NCBI GenBank assembly: GCA_013298625.1
Contig: JAAFIF010000012.1
Span: forward strand, 62,001-126,000
Length of the DNA stretch: 64,000 bases
Direction: 5' to 3'
From: Myxococcales bacterium
Lineage (GTDB): Bacteria; Myxococcota_A; Polyangia; Polyangiales; Ga0077539
The position numbers and the translations under genes are program-made. The notes below the pieces were generated by a model. That model did not search any database and was not told the origin of the DNA. It saw only the letters and a program-made list of their open reading frames with translations. Positions 51,913 to 60,492 of the stretch are shown in pieces. The number at the start of each line of letters is the position of its first letter. The first letter of the stretch is position 1.

Positions 51913-52416
51913 ATGCGAACGATCGCCCTCGCGCTGTTCATCGCGACCCACTCCCTCGCGTGCGCTGCCGCGCAGCGCCCGGTCACGCACGTCGCTACGA
52001 CGCCCGAGCGCGCCGCCATCGACGCCGTGCTCGACGATTGGCACGCCGCCGCCGCAGCGTCGGACCTCGAGCGCTACATGAGCCACATGGCCGACGAAGG
52101 TGTCTTTCTCGGAACCGACGCCACCGAGCGCTGGAGCAAAGCCGAGTTTCGCGCGTACGCGGCGCGCCCGTTCTCGCAAGGTCGCGGCTGGTCGATGCGC
52201 ATGCGCCGCCGCTCGGTGACCCTCCGCGGCGACGTCGCCATCTTCGACGAAGACCTCGACGCGCAGAACCTCGGGCCCGCCCGCGGCAGCGGCGTGCTCG
52301 CGCGCGAAGGCGATCGGTGGCGCATTTTGCAGTACAACCTGACGATCACCGTCCCCAACGAGCGCTTCGACGCCGTGCGCGCGCTGCTCTCGTCCGGCGC
52401 CGAGCGCGCGCCGTAG
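51913..52416 (+). CDS. SnoaL/DUF4440-like exported protein
   Basis: 167 residues. A short signal peptide (ATHSLAC) is followed by a nuclear-transport-factor-2-like domain: AAIDAVLDDWHAAAAASDLE, YMSHMADEGVFLGTDATERW, FRAYAARPFSQGRGW, RSVTLRGDVAIFDEDL, and a final strand pair with GDRWRILQYNLTI. The fold covers enzymes and binding proteins; the exported form is of unknown function. It follows the IgGFc-binding gene by 43 bp on the same strand, so the two may be cotranscribed, and it converges with the arrestin-like gene. Confidence 0.82.
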   Translation: MRTIALALFIATHSLACAAAQRPVTHVATTPERAAIDAVLDDWHAAAAASDLERYMSHMADEGVFLGTDATERWSKAEFRAYAARPFSQGRGWSMRMRRRSVTLRGDVAIFDEDLDAQNLGPARGSGVLAREGDRWRILQYNLTITVPNERFDAVRALLSSGAERAP

Positions 52417-52427
52417 ACGCCCGAGCG

Positions 52428-54173
52428 TCAGCGGTACGAGCCCTGCGACACGCGCGCCCGCTCGATCATCGCCGCCACCAGCGCGTCCGCCACGGGCTCG
52501 CACTCGCTCGGATCGTCGAGCGCGCCCATCGTCACCGCCACGTGGCCATCGCGTACGCTCACCGGGCGACCGAGCTTCGCGCTCAGCGCGTCCGCCTCGG
52601 CCGCAGCGTCCGTGACCTCGCCGAGCAACGCGGCTCGAAGCTCTACGTCCGTCGGTCGATCGTCGTCGAACACCCAGTCGATCGAGCACCGAACGCCGCG
52701 CACTGTCCATCCGACGATCGAGAGGTCCCCCTCGCGCAGCGTCGCCGACGAGCGCTCGGCGAAGCGGCTCCACGCAGCGCGGCGCGGCGCGAGCGACGGA
52801 GGACACGCGATCCGCTCGCGCGCGAGGCGAAGCGACCGAGCCACGCCGCACACCCGATCGATGAGCTGCTCGAGCCGGACAGCGTCGATCAACGCGCCCG
52901 CGATCCAGCCCTTCGCGCGATCGTCGCGCACTTCGCAGTCCGAGAGCGCGAGCGCAGCGTCGCCGAGCGCGTCCGCCACGGGCGCCGTGACCTGCGCGAG
53001 GTCACGCACGTCGAGCGCGCAACGAGCGTCGAACGCGGCGCTCATCGAGGGCGGGTTCGCTCCGCCGTCGAGCAGCGACTTGTCTCGAATCCGCAGCCCG
53101 ACGCCCAGCGAGTCGAAGCGCAGCTCGACGCGAACCCCGAGCCCGAGCTTGCGGTGTCGATCCACGGCGATCGAGACCGAAGCGCCTTCGATGGTCCATC
53201 GCGCCGAGCGCTCGTCGGTGTTCACAGAGATCAGCGTCGCGCCCCGCGCGGCGAGCTGCGCGTCGAGCGCGCTCCATTCGACGCTCTGCCGCGCGCTTCC
53301 CACCAGCAGCGCGCGCAGGATCGCTGACTCGTCCATCGGCCGCGACAGCAGCACGCACGGGACGCGCAGCGCGCGAGCGCGCCCGAAGCCTCGAAGCACG
53401 AGCACCTCGAGCTCGTGCCTCACCCGCGTCAGCTCGGTCTCGAACCCGCCCGCGGCGCGGGCCGGAATGGTCGCGCGCAGCTCGAGCGCCTCGCCATCGG
53501 ATGGCGCGCCGCGCGTGACGGACCAGCGCTCGACCTCGGTCTCGACGACGGACTCGGACTCGGCGACGGCGGCCTCTTCGATCTGCACGAGCCGCACGTC
53601 TACGCCCTCGACGTCTGGCGCTCCGCCCGTCAGCGCGATCGCGCACTCGAACGGCTGCCCAACGACGAAGTACTCGGGGGTGTACGAGCACTCGATCACC
53701 GGCAGCTCGTCGGACGTCGCCGCGCTCGAGCAGTGGCCGACGGGGTCGGGCAACGACGATGGAGCCGACGCGACGAGCTCGATCACGTGCTCGGCCCTCG
53801 CGTCGATGGCCCAGGGAAGGTCGACCCACACCTCGACTCGGAACTCGATCTTGGTGCGGCCATTGTCGATCGAGCCTGGCAGCCGCCTGGGCATCGCGAG
53901 CGCCATGCGGTGCGTGGTGTAGCCGCCTTCGAGCGTTCCGGGGGGCAAGCACTCCTCTCGCTCGAAGTGGATGTGCTGCACGTCATCGCTGAAGAGAGTC
54001 AATCGGCCGAGGCGCAGGCCGTGCTCGCGACGCTCGAGGATGACAGCGCGAATCGAGATGCCTCCGTGCTGCACCGGGCCGCGGTAGCCGAAGCCGACGC
54101 TGAGCACGAACACCTCGCCGGCGACGGCCGCGTTGGCGTTGCCACGAAAGTCGATCTCGATCAGCTGAGACAT
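52428..54173 (-). CDS. Arrestin-like domain protein
   Basis: 581 residues without signal peptide or membrane segment. The N-terminal 155 residues (IEIDFRGNANAAVAGEVFVLSVGFGYRGPV, VDLPWAIDARAEHVIELV) read as an arrestin-type beta sandwich, and a second related domain follows (IECSYTPEYFVVGQPFECAIAL, VRHELEVLVLRGFGRA). A less clear C-terminal region of about 270 residues adds more strands and helices. In bacteria such sandwiches include Spo0M-like proteins. I infer a cytoplasmic scaffold; no catalytic motif. It is the last gene of the run 56219 to 52428 with an acyltransferase and a lipase, at a 22-bp gap. Confidence 0.55.
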   Translation of the reverse strand: MSQLIEIDFRGNANAAVAGEVFVLSVGFGYRGPVQHGGISIRAVILERREHGLRLGRLTLFSDDVQHIHFEREECLPPGTLEGGYTTHRMALAMPRRLPGSIDNGRTKIEFRVEVWVDLPWAIDARAEHVIELVASAPSSLPDPVGHCSSAATSDELPVIECSYTPEYFVVGQPFECAIALTGGAPDVEGVDVRLVQIEEAAVAESESVVETEVERWSVTRGAPSDGEALELRATIPARAAGGFETELTRVRHELEVLVLRGFGRARALRVPCVLLSRPMDESAILRALLVGSARQSVEWSALDAQLAARGATLISVNTDERSARWTIEGASVSIAVDRHRKLGLGVRVELRFDSLGVGLRIRDKSLLDGGANPPSMSAAFDARCALDVRDLAQVTAPVADALGDAALALSDCEVRDDRAKGWIAGALIDAVRLEQLIDRVCGVARSLRLARERIACPPSLAPRRAAWSRFAERSSATLREGDLSIVGWTVRGVRCSIDWVFDDDRPTDVELRAALLGEVTDAAAEADALSAKLGRPVSVRDGHVAVTMGALDDPSECEPVADALVAAMIERARVSQGSYR

Positions 54174-54195
54174 GAAAGCGGGCTCCGTTCAGGTC

Positions 54196-54834
54196 CTATT
54201 CGAAGCGACCGTTGCGCAAGAACTCGACCGCGAGCCGCTGCGCCTGCGGGTGGTCCATGATCTTGGTGTGCGTCTCGTCCACGATGGCGAACGCCGCGGC
54301 CGTAGGCAACCGCGTCTCGTCGACGAGCACCGTCCCGTCGCTGGGCTCGGATTCGGTGAAGATCCTCGCGCCGCGCGTGAGCCAGCTGGTGGGGTTGGAC
54401 AGCGAGAGCGCTTTGGACCCCGCGATGATCGCGTACGGCTCTGGCGGCAGCGGCCACGGAAGGGCCTCGGCGACCTGCTGCCCCGCGGGGCCGTAGAACC
54501 ACTGAAAGAGCGCGTTGGCGCGGAGGGTTCGCGCGACCTTGCTTCCGTGATTGGGCGGAGCGACGAGGACCGCACGACGCCACGGGAGCTTGTCGGCCAT
54601 CTGTCGCAGCAGCACGCCGCCGAGCGAGTGGGTGACGGCCATGAGCTCGCCGGGCGCCTCGCGCGCGATGCGCTGTGCGAGCGCGTCGGCGAGCTCGGGG
54701 ACGCCGGCGATGCGCGAGGGATAGCTCTCGCTCCACGTGCGAAATCCCGCGGTCTGCAGCGCTCGAACCATCCCCTGCACCGAGCGATGCGTGCGCGCGA
54801 GGCCGTGCAGCACGACGACCGTGGGCGCCGTCAC
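54196..54834 (-). CDS. Triacylglycerol-lipase-like alpha/beta hydrolase
   Basis: 212 residues from a GTG start that overlaps the stop of the acyltransferase gene by 4 bp. Motifs: oxyanion-region HGLARTHRSVQGM, nucleophile elbow THSLGG with its Ser, acid region EPSDGTVLVDE and catalytic His in DETHTKIMDHP. This is the set of small lipase/esterase TGL2-like proteins that act on lipid esters or hold cytoplasmic acyl-ester activity. No export signal. Coupling to a PlsC-like acyltransferase suggests remodelling of lipid acyl chains. Confidence 0.85.
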   Translation of the reverse strand: MTAPTVVVLHGLARTHRSVQGMVRALQTAGFRTWSESYPSRIAGVPELADALAQRIAREAPGELMAVTHSLGGVLLRQMADKLPWRRAVLVAPPNHGSKVARTLRANALFQWFYGPAGQQVAEALPWPLPPEPYAIIAGSKALSLSNPTSWLTRGARIFTESEPSDGTVLVDETRLPTAAAFAIVDETHTKIMDHPQAQRLAVEFLRNGRFE

Positions 54835-56219
54835 GACGGCTCTCCTTCGCGTCTACCAGCGCCTGCGCGGTCTTTGAACACTGGCACCATGTCGGCGGGA
54901 CGCAGGCGGCCGACGTGGTCGATCACCGAGGCTTCGAGCGCGTCGCGCTCGTCGCGCAGCGCCTCGAGCTCGCGTCGAAGAAACAGCAGCCGCGCGAAGG
55001 TGACGCCGATCGAGCGCAGCGCGGTGGTGCGCGCCAACACCTTCAGCGACGCGAAGCCCGACGAGAGCAGCAAGAGCGCCGCGAGCAGCCCCGCCACCGG
55101 GCCCCAACGCGCGCTGCAATAGAACGGAACGGCCAGAAAAATCCCAGTCACCGCGAGCAATCCGAGCACGAACTTGGTCGTCCCGATTACGTCGGTGCGC
55201 GGCGCGAACCTCGGCGCGAGCAAGCGAATCGCGAGGCCCGCGGGCAGAAACACCGTGAGCCCCGGCATCGCGAGCGGCAGCCACACGAACGCGAAGATCG
55301 AGTGCCGCACGAAGCGCGCAAACGCCTCGCGCGCAGAGACCGCGCGGCGCAGGTCGCGGTCGCTGAGCCCCGAGGACTGCAAGCGATCGAGGTAGGCGCG
55401 CACGCGGTCGAGCAGAGCTCGTACGTCGGCGCGGTCCTTCAGGGTGTCGTACGCCTCCGCAAAACGCCGCGCGAGCTCGACGCGCTCTTCGAGCGTGACG
55501 GAGGGCGGCTGATACAAGCGACGAACGCCGTCGAGGACGCGCATCGTGTCCCAGTCCGTGGAGTTGACGGTGAGCGCGCGCAGGCCGCTCTCGATCTCGT
55601 CGGTGAGGGCGCGGACCTCTTCGCGATCGTTGGCCTTCCACCGGGCGAGGCGGTCTCGATCGACGACGATGGCGGGGCCGAACTGCACGAGCACGCTGCT
55701 GCGAAAGCGCTTGCGGTTGGTGTAGTTGAGCCCGCACGGGATGATCTTCAGCGGCGCGCTGGGGTGCCGCTCGAACGCGCCGAGCGCCACGCGCGCAGCG
55801 CCCGTCTTGAGCCTCGCGAGCTGCGCTTCATCGTGCGAGAGCCCTTCGGGAAAGATCCCCATCGCGCGCCCCTCGCCCAGCACGCGAAACAGCCCCTCGA
55901 ACGCGTCCTGGTTGTCCACCGCGCCGCCGTGGTCCGAGCGACGCGCGATCGGGACGGCGCCCATCGCGTCGAGCACCACGCGCAGCGCGCGGCTCTTGAA
56001 CAGCACGTCCTTCGCGGCGAAGTGCACGACGCGCTCGCACGACGTGGTGATGAGCGCGGGGTCGAGCAGCGAGTTCGGGTGGTTTCCTGCGAAGATCACA
56101 GGTCCGTCACCCTCCGCGGGGACGTGCTCGAGCCCGACGACCTCGATCTGTCGGTAGAACGCGTCGAGCATGAGCCGCAGGCCCCCTTGGATCACACGGT
56201 AGGCGCGCACGAGGCCCAC
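54831..56219 (-). CDS. 1-acyl-glycerol-3-phosphate acyltransferase-like membrane protein
   Basis: 462 residues from a GTG start. The PlsC domain occupies residues 20-215: the acceptor/catalytic block NHPNSLLDP (the NHx4D motif), AAKDVLFKSRALRVVLDAMGAVPI, GIFPEGLSHDE (the FPEG glycerol-phosphate-binding motif) and LKIIPCGLNYTN. The second half has hydrophobic segments (FAFVWLPLAMPGLTVFLPAGL, FVLGLLAVTGIFLAVPF, AGLLAALLLLSSGFASL) and an exposed C-terminus. Such proteins put acyl chains on lysophospholipids or related molecules at the inner membrane. First gene of the presumed three-gene operon with the lipase and the arrestin-like gene. Confidence 0.88.
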   Translation of the reverse strand: MGLVRAYRVIQGGLRLMLDAFYRQIEVVGLEHVPAEGDGPVIFAGNHPNSLLDPALITTSCERVVHFAAKDVLFKSRALRVVLDAMGAVPIARRSDHGGAVDNQDAFEGLFRVLGEGRAMGIFPEGLSHDEAQLARLKTGAARVALGAFERHPSAPLKIIPCGLNYTNRKRFRSSVLVQFGPAIVVDRDRLARWKANDREEVRALTDEIESGLRALTVNSTDWDTMRVLDGVRRLYQPPSVTLEERVELARRFAEAYDTLKDRADVRALLDRVRAYLDRLQSSGLSDRDLRRAVSAREAFARFVRHSIFAFVWLPLAMPGLTVFLPAGLAIRLLAPRFAPRTDVIGTTKFVLGLLAVTGIFLAVPFYCSARWGPVAGLLAALLLLSSGFASLKVLARTTALRSIGVTFARLLFLRRELEALRDERDALEASVIDHVGRLRPADMVPVFKDRAGAGRREGEPS

Positions 56220-56241
56220 GGTACCACGGCGCTACGCGCGC

Positions 56242-57810
56242 TCAGCGGTGGTAGCTCGGCCATCCTCCGGGCAATCCCTCTTGCGTCACGCGGACGGTGG
56301 CGGGGCGATTCGCGCGCGCATCGGCCACCACGCGGGTGTCCACGACGTCTCGCACGACGTTGCAGCCTGCGCTCGCGAAGACCGCGTCACGCGCGGCGTC
56401 CGCGGACTGCACGGTGACCGGAACCGTGCTCGCGAACAGCGGGCTCGTCGACACCTGGCGCATGGCCGTCGCGTTGGATCGAATCGGGTTGGTGGCGTTG
56501 TTGCCCGTGAAGACCAGCGCGGTCTGCGGGTCCGCCGCGCTTCGGTGGGGCCCGATGTTGTCGCGAAAATACGCGCGGATGTTCGGCTCGACGCCCTGGT
56601 CGATCGCGGCGTTGATCTCGGTCTCGGACCCGGTCGAGTCGAGAAATCGATTGGCGACGAAGTGAAAGTAGTACTGCGCGCGGGCGTTGCGATCGGACGC
56701 GAGCTCGAAGCCGAAGCGAAAGCGCCCGCCGCTGCTCGTGTACGCGTACATCACGTTGTTGACCGCCTCGAACGACGGGTTGTTCGGCGAGCGCCACGAG
56801 GCCGCGTCGTTGGGCTCGAACTGCGGTCCCCGAAAGCGATAGTGCGCGAACAAATTGTGGTGGTAGGTCAGCGTCGCCGCGCTGTTGTTGGCGCAGTACT
56901 GGTGATCGTCGCCGTAGGGGTGGATGTAGATTCCGTCGCGGATTCCGCCGAGCGGCTCGGCGATGATGGACCACTGGACCGTGACGTTGCGGCTGTTGGT
57001 GATCGAGAAGATCTCGTCCGCGCTCCACGAGGCCGAGACGTGGTCGAAGATGACCTCTTCGGAGTTGTCCACGTTGATGCAGTCGAGGTCGTCCGAGCCG
57101 GCCGGCCGTGTGCGGCCCGAGGTCAACACGCGCCGCGCGACGGCGTAGTCGCCGAGCCGCACGCGGATGTAGCGCACCACCACGTGGCGAGTCGCGATGT
57201 TGAGCGTGTGATCGCGCAGGGTGATTCCGCTCTCGCCCGGGTCCAACGCGCCGCGGCCGTCGATGGTGATGTACGGGTCGCGGATGTTGATCGGCGACGA
57301 CAGCCGAATCACCCCGTGAACGTTGAACTGAACGATCCTTCGCCCCGGTCGCTCGACGGCCCAGCGAAAGCTCCCGTCGCCGCTGTCGTTGAGGTTGGTC
57401 ACCGTGTAGACCGTGCCCCCGCGGCCGCCCTCGGAGTACGCGCCGAAGCCCTGGGCCCCTTCGAACGCGAGCATCCGTGCGGGCGCTGGCGCGTCGGTGA
57501 TCGCGCCGTCACGCGCGTCCGCGCCGCTGTCCCTTGGCGGAGCGTCGCTGTCGGCGACGGCCATCACGTCGTCGCTGCTCGCGTCCATCGTCGGCTCGAC
57601 CTCGCTGTCCATCGCCGCGTCCGAGCCCGAAACAACGTTCGCGTCCGCGCGCGCCCCGGTATCCACCACGCTCGATCGCCCGTCGGTCACCGCGCCGTCC
57701 GCGACGGGCTCGGGTTCGACCGCGCACCCCGCGTGCACGCTCACGCACACGAGCAAGACCGAACGAGCCGCTGCAACCTTCGCGCGAGCGCGACCGCGGA
57801 GAAACTCCAT
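56242..57810 (-). CDS. Pectate-lyase-like (PL1-type) parallel beta-helix lipoprotein
   Basis: 522 residues. The signal peptide ends SVHAGC (Cys29); an Asp/Ala/Val linker with DVMAVADSDAP-like units reaches about residue 110. The mature part begins with AFEGAQGFGAYSEGGRGGTVY and GDGSFRWAVERPGRRIVQFN, then successive beta-helix turns (ITIDGRGALDPGESGI, DNSEEVIFDHVSASWSADEI, NVTVQWSIIAEPLGG). These match polysaccharide lyase family 1/pectate-lyase-like proteins, including the vWiDH-like region replaced here by FDHVSASWSADE. It should bind or cleave acidic polysaccharide at the cell surface. Confidence 0.85.
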   Translation of the reverse strand: MEFLRGRARAKVAAARSVLLVCVSVHAGCAVEPEPVADGAVTDGRSSVVDTGARADANVVSGSDAAMDSEVEPTMDASSDDVMAVADSDAPPRDSGADARDGAITDAPAPARMLAFEGAQGFGAYSEGGRGGTVYTVTNLNDSGDGSFRWAVERPGRRIVQFNVHGVIRLSSPINIRDPYITIDGRGALDPGESGITLRDHTLNIATRHVVVRYIRVRLGDYAVARRVLTSGRTRPAGSDDLDCINVDNSEEVIFDHVSASWSADEIFSITNSRNVTVQWSIIAEPLGGIRDGIYIHPYGDDHQYCANNSAATLTYHHNLFAHYRFRGPQFEPNDAASWRSPNNPSFEAVNNVMYAYTSSGGRFRFGFELASDRNARAQYYFHFVANRFLDSTGSETEINAAIDQGVEPNIRAYFRDNIGPHRSAADPQTALVFTGNNATNPIRSNATAMRQVSTSPLFASTVPVTVQSADAARDAVFASAGCNVVRDVVDTRVVADARANRPATVRVTQEGLPGGWPSYHR

Positions 57811-57898
57811 CCAGCGATGCTACGCGAAGCCCCCGTCTCGTACAGGGCGCGCAGCGCACATTCACCGCGACGATCACGCGGTCAAAAGGTCGTCCGTC

Positions 57899-58573
57899 TT
57901 ACGCGGTCGGCGCCGAGCCAGCGCGGTTCGCCGCGCGCTCGTCGAGCGCGACTGCCGCAGCGAGGTAGTGCGGCTTGGACGCGAGCACCGCGACTGCGGC
58001 GAGCGCCGCGTGCGCGAGGGGCGCGCTGAAGATCGCGAACCCGAGCGCAAACCCACGCTCCAACTTGGACCAGTTGAGCGCCATCGCGAGCAACGGACCG
58101 CCGTCCACGATCACGCGCTGCGCGAGCGCGACGAGCGCCGCCCGGCGCGCCTTCGCGTAGTCCGTCGAGAGCAGCACGGTCGAGCCCTTCCACTGGTGCA
58201 GACCCACGACGAAGCCCACCACCAGCCCCACCATCGCGCCGCTCCACGAGGACTCTTCAAAGGCCGCTCGTGGAGCAGAGAGCAGCTCGAACGCCACGAA
58301 CCACGCGGCGGCCGTCGAGAAGCACGCGACCGGAGCGAGCCCGTGCCCGAGCAGCGCCGCGAGGTGCACCGCCCACGGAGGGCCCGCGCTCACGTCCCGC
58401 TCTCGAACGTGCTCGATCGAGCGAAACGGCCCCTGCGTCGAAGCGCCTCCACGAAGCCGCACTTTGCGCGCGGGCCAGTCGCGGCGCAGCGCGCCCCGCG
58501 TGGCGGCCCCGCCGTACAGCGCCACGCACGCGACGAATCCGGCCTCGGCCAACGCGATGAGTTCAGCGTCCAT
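57899..58573 (-). CDS. Polytopic membrane protein of unknown function
   Basis: 224 residues from the ATG at 58573. It has about five hydrophobic segments (LIALAEAGFVACVALYGGAA, VHLAALLGHGLAPVACFST, AAWFVAFELLSA, GAMVGLVVGFVVGLHQ, FALGFAIFSAPLAHAALAAVAVL). Between the first and second is a basic, Arg-rich stretch (RGALRRDWPARKVRLRG), typical of a cytoplasmic loop. The open frame continues upstream to 58843 without another clear membrane region; that extension has weaker coding character and was left out. No family recognised. Confidence 0.65.
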   Translation of the reverse strand: MDAELIALAEAGFVACVALYGGAATRGALRRDWPARKVRLRGGASTQGPFRSIEHVRERDVSAGPPWAVHLAALLGHGLAPVACFSTAAAWFVAFELLSAPRAAFEESSWSGAMVGLVVGFVVGLHQWKGSTVLLSTDYAKARRAALVALAQRVIVDGGPLLAMALNWSKLERGFALGFAIFSAPLAHAALAAVAVLASKPHYLAAAVALDERAANRAGSAPTA

Positions 58574-58874
58574 CGGTGTGTGCTCTCGCTTCGCTGCGCC
58601 AACGCCGCTCACCTCGAGCGCGACCAACGCACAGCCGGGATCTGACCACAGTCGGCAACGTTGGTTCCGCAGAGAAGTAGGGTCGCGGACGAACCGCTGC
58701 CCGCTCAGAGAGAGCACCAGCTTCTGCGGTGTCGAGAAGCGCACGTCGGGATGAACCGACACCGACTCGACGCGATCCATCGTCGCGCGCAGCCCCACGG
58801 CTGGCCCCGCCAGATCGTCGTCACCACGCTCTATCGCCCGCACTCTGCAAGCGCTCGTTCGGGCGCGGGCGCGC
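58574..58874. other. Intergenic stretch of 301 bp
   Basis: This gap lies between the membrane-protein start and the stop of the zinc-finger gene, both on the minus strand. An open minus-strand frame runs from 58843 into the gene at 58573 and contains an ATG at 58780, so a longer membrane protein with an N-terminal extension of about 70 residues is possible. Third positions in the part just before 58573 are less G/C-biased than in true genes. No inverted repeat or clear promoter was recognised. Confidence 0.4.
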
Positions 58875-60314
58875 TCAGCGCGATCGGTCGGCGGCCGCGC
58901 GCTCGATGCGCTCGACCACCTCGGCGGCGGCGCTCCGTCGCGGGTCCTTTTGGGAGAGGGACTCGGCCCACGTTTTCAAGTCAGCGACGATCGAGCGGTC
59001 GACCGACGACGAGAGCATGCCGATCCACCGGGCGCTGCGCGCGGCGGCCTTGGGCTCGGCGCAGATCAACGCGAGCAACGCCCGGTGCATCCCTGGGTCC
59101 TTCGCGCGAAGCAGCTCGAGCTCGATCGCCGTCGCCGTCTTCGAAACCGAGCGTGCAGCGCGCAGCTCGTCGATCCACGCCGCCCGCAGCTCAGCCGGGT
59201 CCTTCACCGGCGGGAGCGCTTGGATCACCGCGAGCGCCAGCTTCTGCGCCGGCTCGTGCGCGAGGCACCGGGCCGCGCAACGGGCGGCGCGCGCCTTCAT
59301 CTCTGTGCTCATCCCCCGCGAGCGCTTCTGGACCAGCGCGAGGGCTGCTGCGTATGCATCGCGACGCTGCTCTTCGAACGCGGCTTCGAGCGCGGCGAGC
59401 ACACGAGCGCGTTCGTCCACCAGCGCTTCTTCGCGGGGCGCGTCGAGCGAGACCGCTTCGTCCAGCGCAGCGCCGAGCGCGACCATCCCGTCGCGATCGA
59501 GCGAGGACGCGCAGCACACCGCGGCCTCGTCACCGACGAAGCCTGCGTCGTCGAGCAGCGCTCGCAGCGCGCGCTCGCACTGGTCTCGCTGCGCGCCCGG
59601 CGGCCCCACGATGAACAGCGCCGGAACGGGCAGATCCATCGCCTTCCACTGCAGAAATCGCTCGATCGCGCGCCGGGTGATCTTCGTGTACGACGACGCC
59701 ACGCAGAGCGCTCCGACGATCGGCTGCCAAGGCAGGTCCACGGGAGAGTTCTTTTGCGCTTCGATCAGGGCGTACTCGCGCAGCGACGAGGCGATCGTGT
59801 CGTCGACGAAGACGTTCGCGAGCAGCGTCGCGTCGCCGAGGTGCTCGCGTCCAACATATCCCACGATCAGCGAGACGCGAGGGCGCCCCTTGCGATCGAC
59901 GCTCATCTCGTTGCGCTGAGCGCGCGGCGCGGGCTCGGCCACCTTGCGACGTCGACGCGCGGACGCGTCGTGTTCGAGCGCGTTCATGCACGCGAGCCGC
60001 GAGCGCGCGACGGACAGCAGCGCCTCTCGATCGGCGAAGTCCACGGCGCTGCGCGCGTTGTCGACGGCGACCCACCGCGGCTGCGCTGGGTCGGGATCGG
60101 GGTTCGCGACCCACTCCTGAAGCATCGCCTGCGGGTCGAGCGCGTCGCGCGTGGACCAAGGGTCGACGTCGAGCAAGCACCGAGGGTGGTACACGGTGCT
60201 CGACGTTGGATCGTCGGTGGCGAGCCTGCGGTCGATGACGACCTCACCCACGGCGATCGGCTCGCTGCAGCGGCGACAAGCGTGGGGCCATTGCGTCACG
60301 AAGAGTGCGGCCAT
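58875..60314 (-). CDS. Protein with PARP-type zinc-finger-like N-terminus
   Basis: 479 residues from the ATG at 60314. Residues 10-50 contain CRRCSEPIAVGEVVIDR followed by a His-x-x-Cys (VYHPRCLL), a Cys-Cys-His-Cys arrangement as in PARP-type DNA-nick-sensing fingers. The rest is largely helical and Ala-rich, with an acidic/basic central part (ASARRRRKVAEPAP) and no recognised catalytic domain. A stretch of strands around residues 145-260 (RVSLIVGYVGREHL, VPALFIVGPPGAQRD) hints at an alpha/beta domain. It is divergent from sodB and shares a 178-bp control region containing two palindromes. Cytoplasmic, function unknown. Confidence 0.6.
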   Translation of the reverse strand: MAALFVTQWPHACRRCSEPIAVGEVVIDRRLATDDPTSSTVYHPRCLLDVDPWSTRDALDPQAMLQEWVANPDPDPAQPRWVAVDNARSAVDFADREALLSVARSRLACMNALEHDASARRRRKVAEPAPRAQRNEMSVDRKGRPRVSLIVGYVGREHLGDATLLANVFVDDTIASSLREYALIEAQKNSPVDLPWQPIVGALCVASSYTKITRRAIERFLQWKAMDLPVPALFIVGPPGAQRDQCERALRALLDDAGFVGDEAAVCCASSLDRDGMVALGAALDEAVSLDAPREEALVDERARVLAALEAAFEEQRRDAYAAALALVQKRSRGMSTEMKARAARCAARCLAHEPAQKLALAVIQALPPVKDPAELRAAWIDELRAARSVSKTATAIELELLRAKDPGMHRALLALICAEPKAAARSARWIGMLSSSVDRSIVADLKTWAESLSQKDPRRSAAAEVVERIERAAADRSR

Positions 60315-60371
60315 CGTGCGGTCGATGTGAAGCCTAGCGCAGACGCGGCATGGCTCCGAGCGCGCGCGCGG

Positions 60372-60409
60372 GTTGGCACGAGCGCCAACGTATTGGCGCG
60401 ACGCCAATA
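60372..60409. promoter_or_regulatory. Two tandem palindromes between the zinc-finger gene and sodB
   Basis: Palindrome one is GTTGGC-N6-GCCAAC (60372-60389). Palindrome two is TATTGGC-N5-GCCAATA (60391-60409). Both share the core TTGGC...GCCAA and their centres are about 20 bp apart, two turns of the helix, so two dimers could bind the same face. They lie about 85 bp before the sodB start and 60 bp before the divergent gene. A possible sodB promoter is TTGCAT (60422-60427) and GCATAA (60446-60451). Confidence 0.7.
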
Positions 60410-60492
60410 GACGAGCAATCTTTGCATCGCGCGCGCGAGGGTGGTGCATAACGCCCGCGCATCTCTCAACGCACACGGTCAGGAGCCCACTG

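Noticed and set aside
58574..58843. N-terminal extension of the membrane protein up to 58843
   Set aside because: Weaker third-position G/C bias just before 58573 and no membrane or domain signal; kept as a note with an alternative ATG at 58780.
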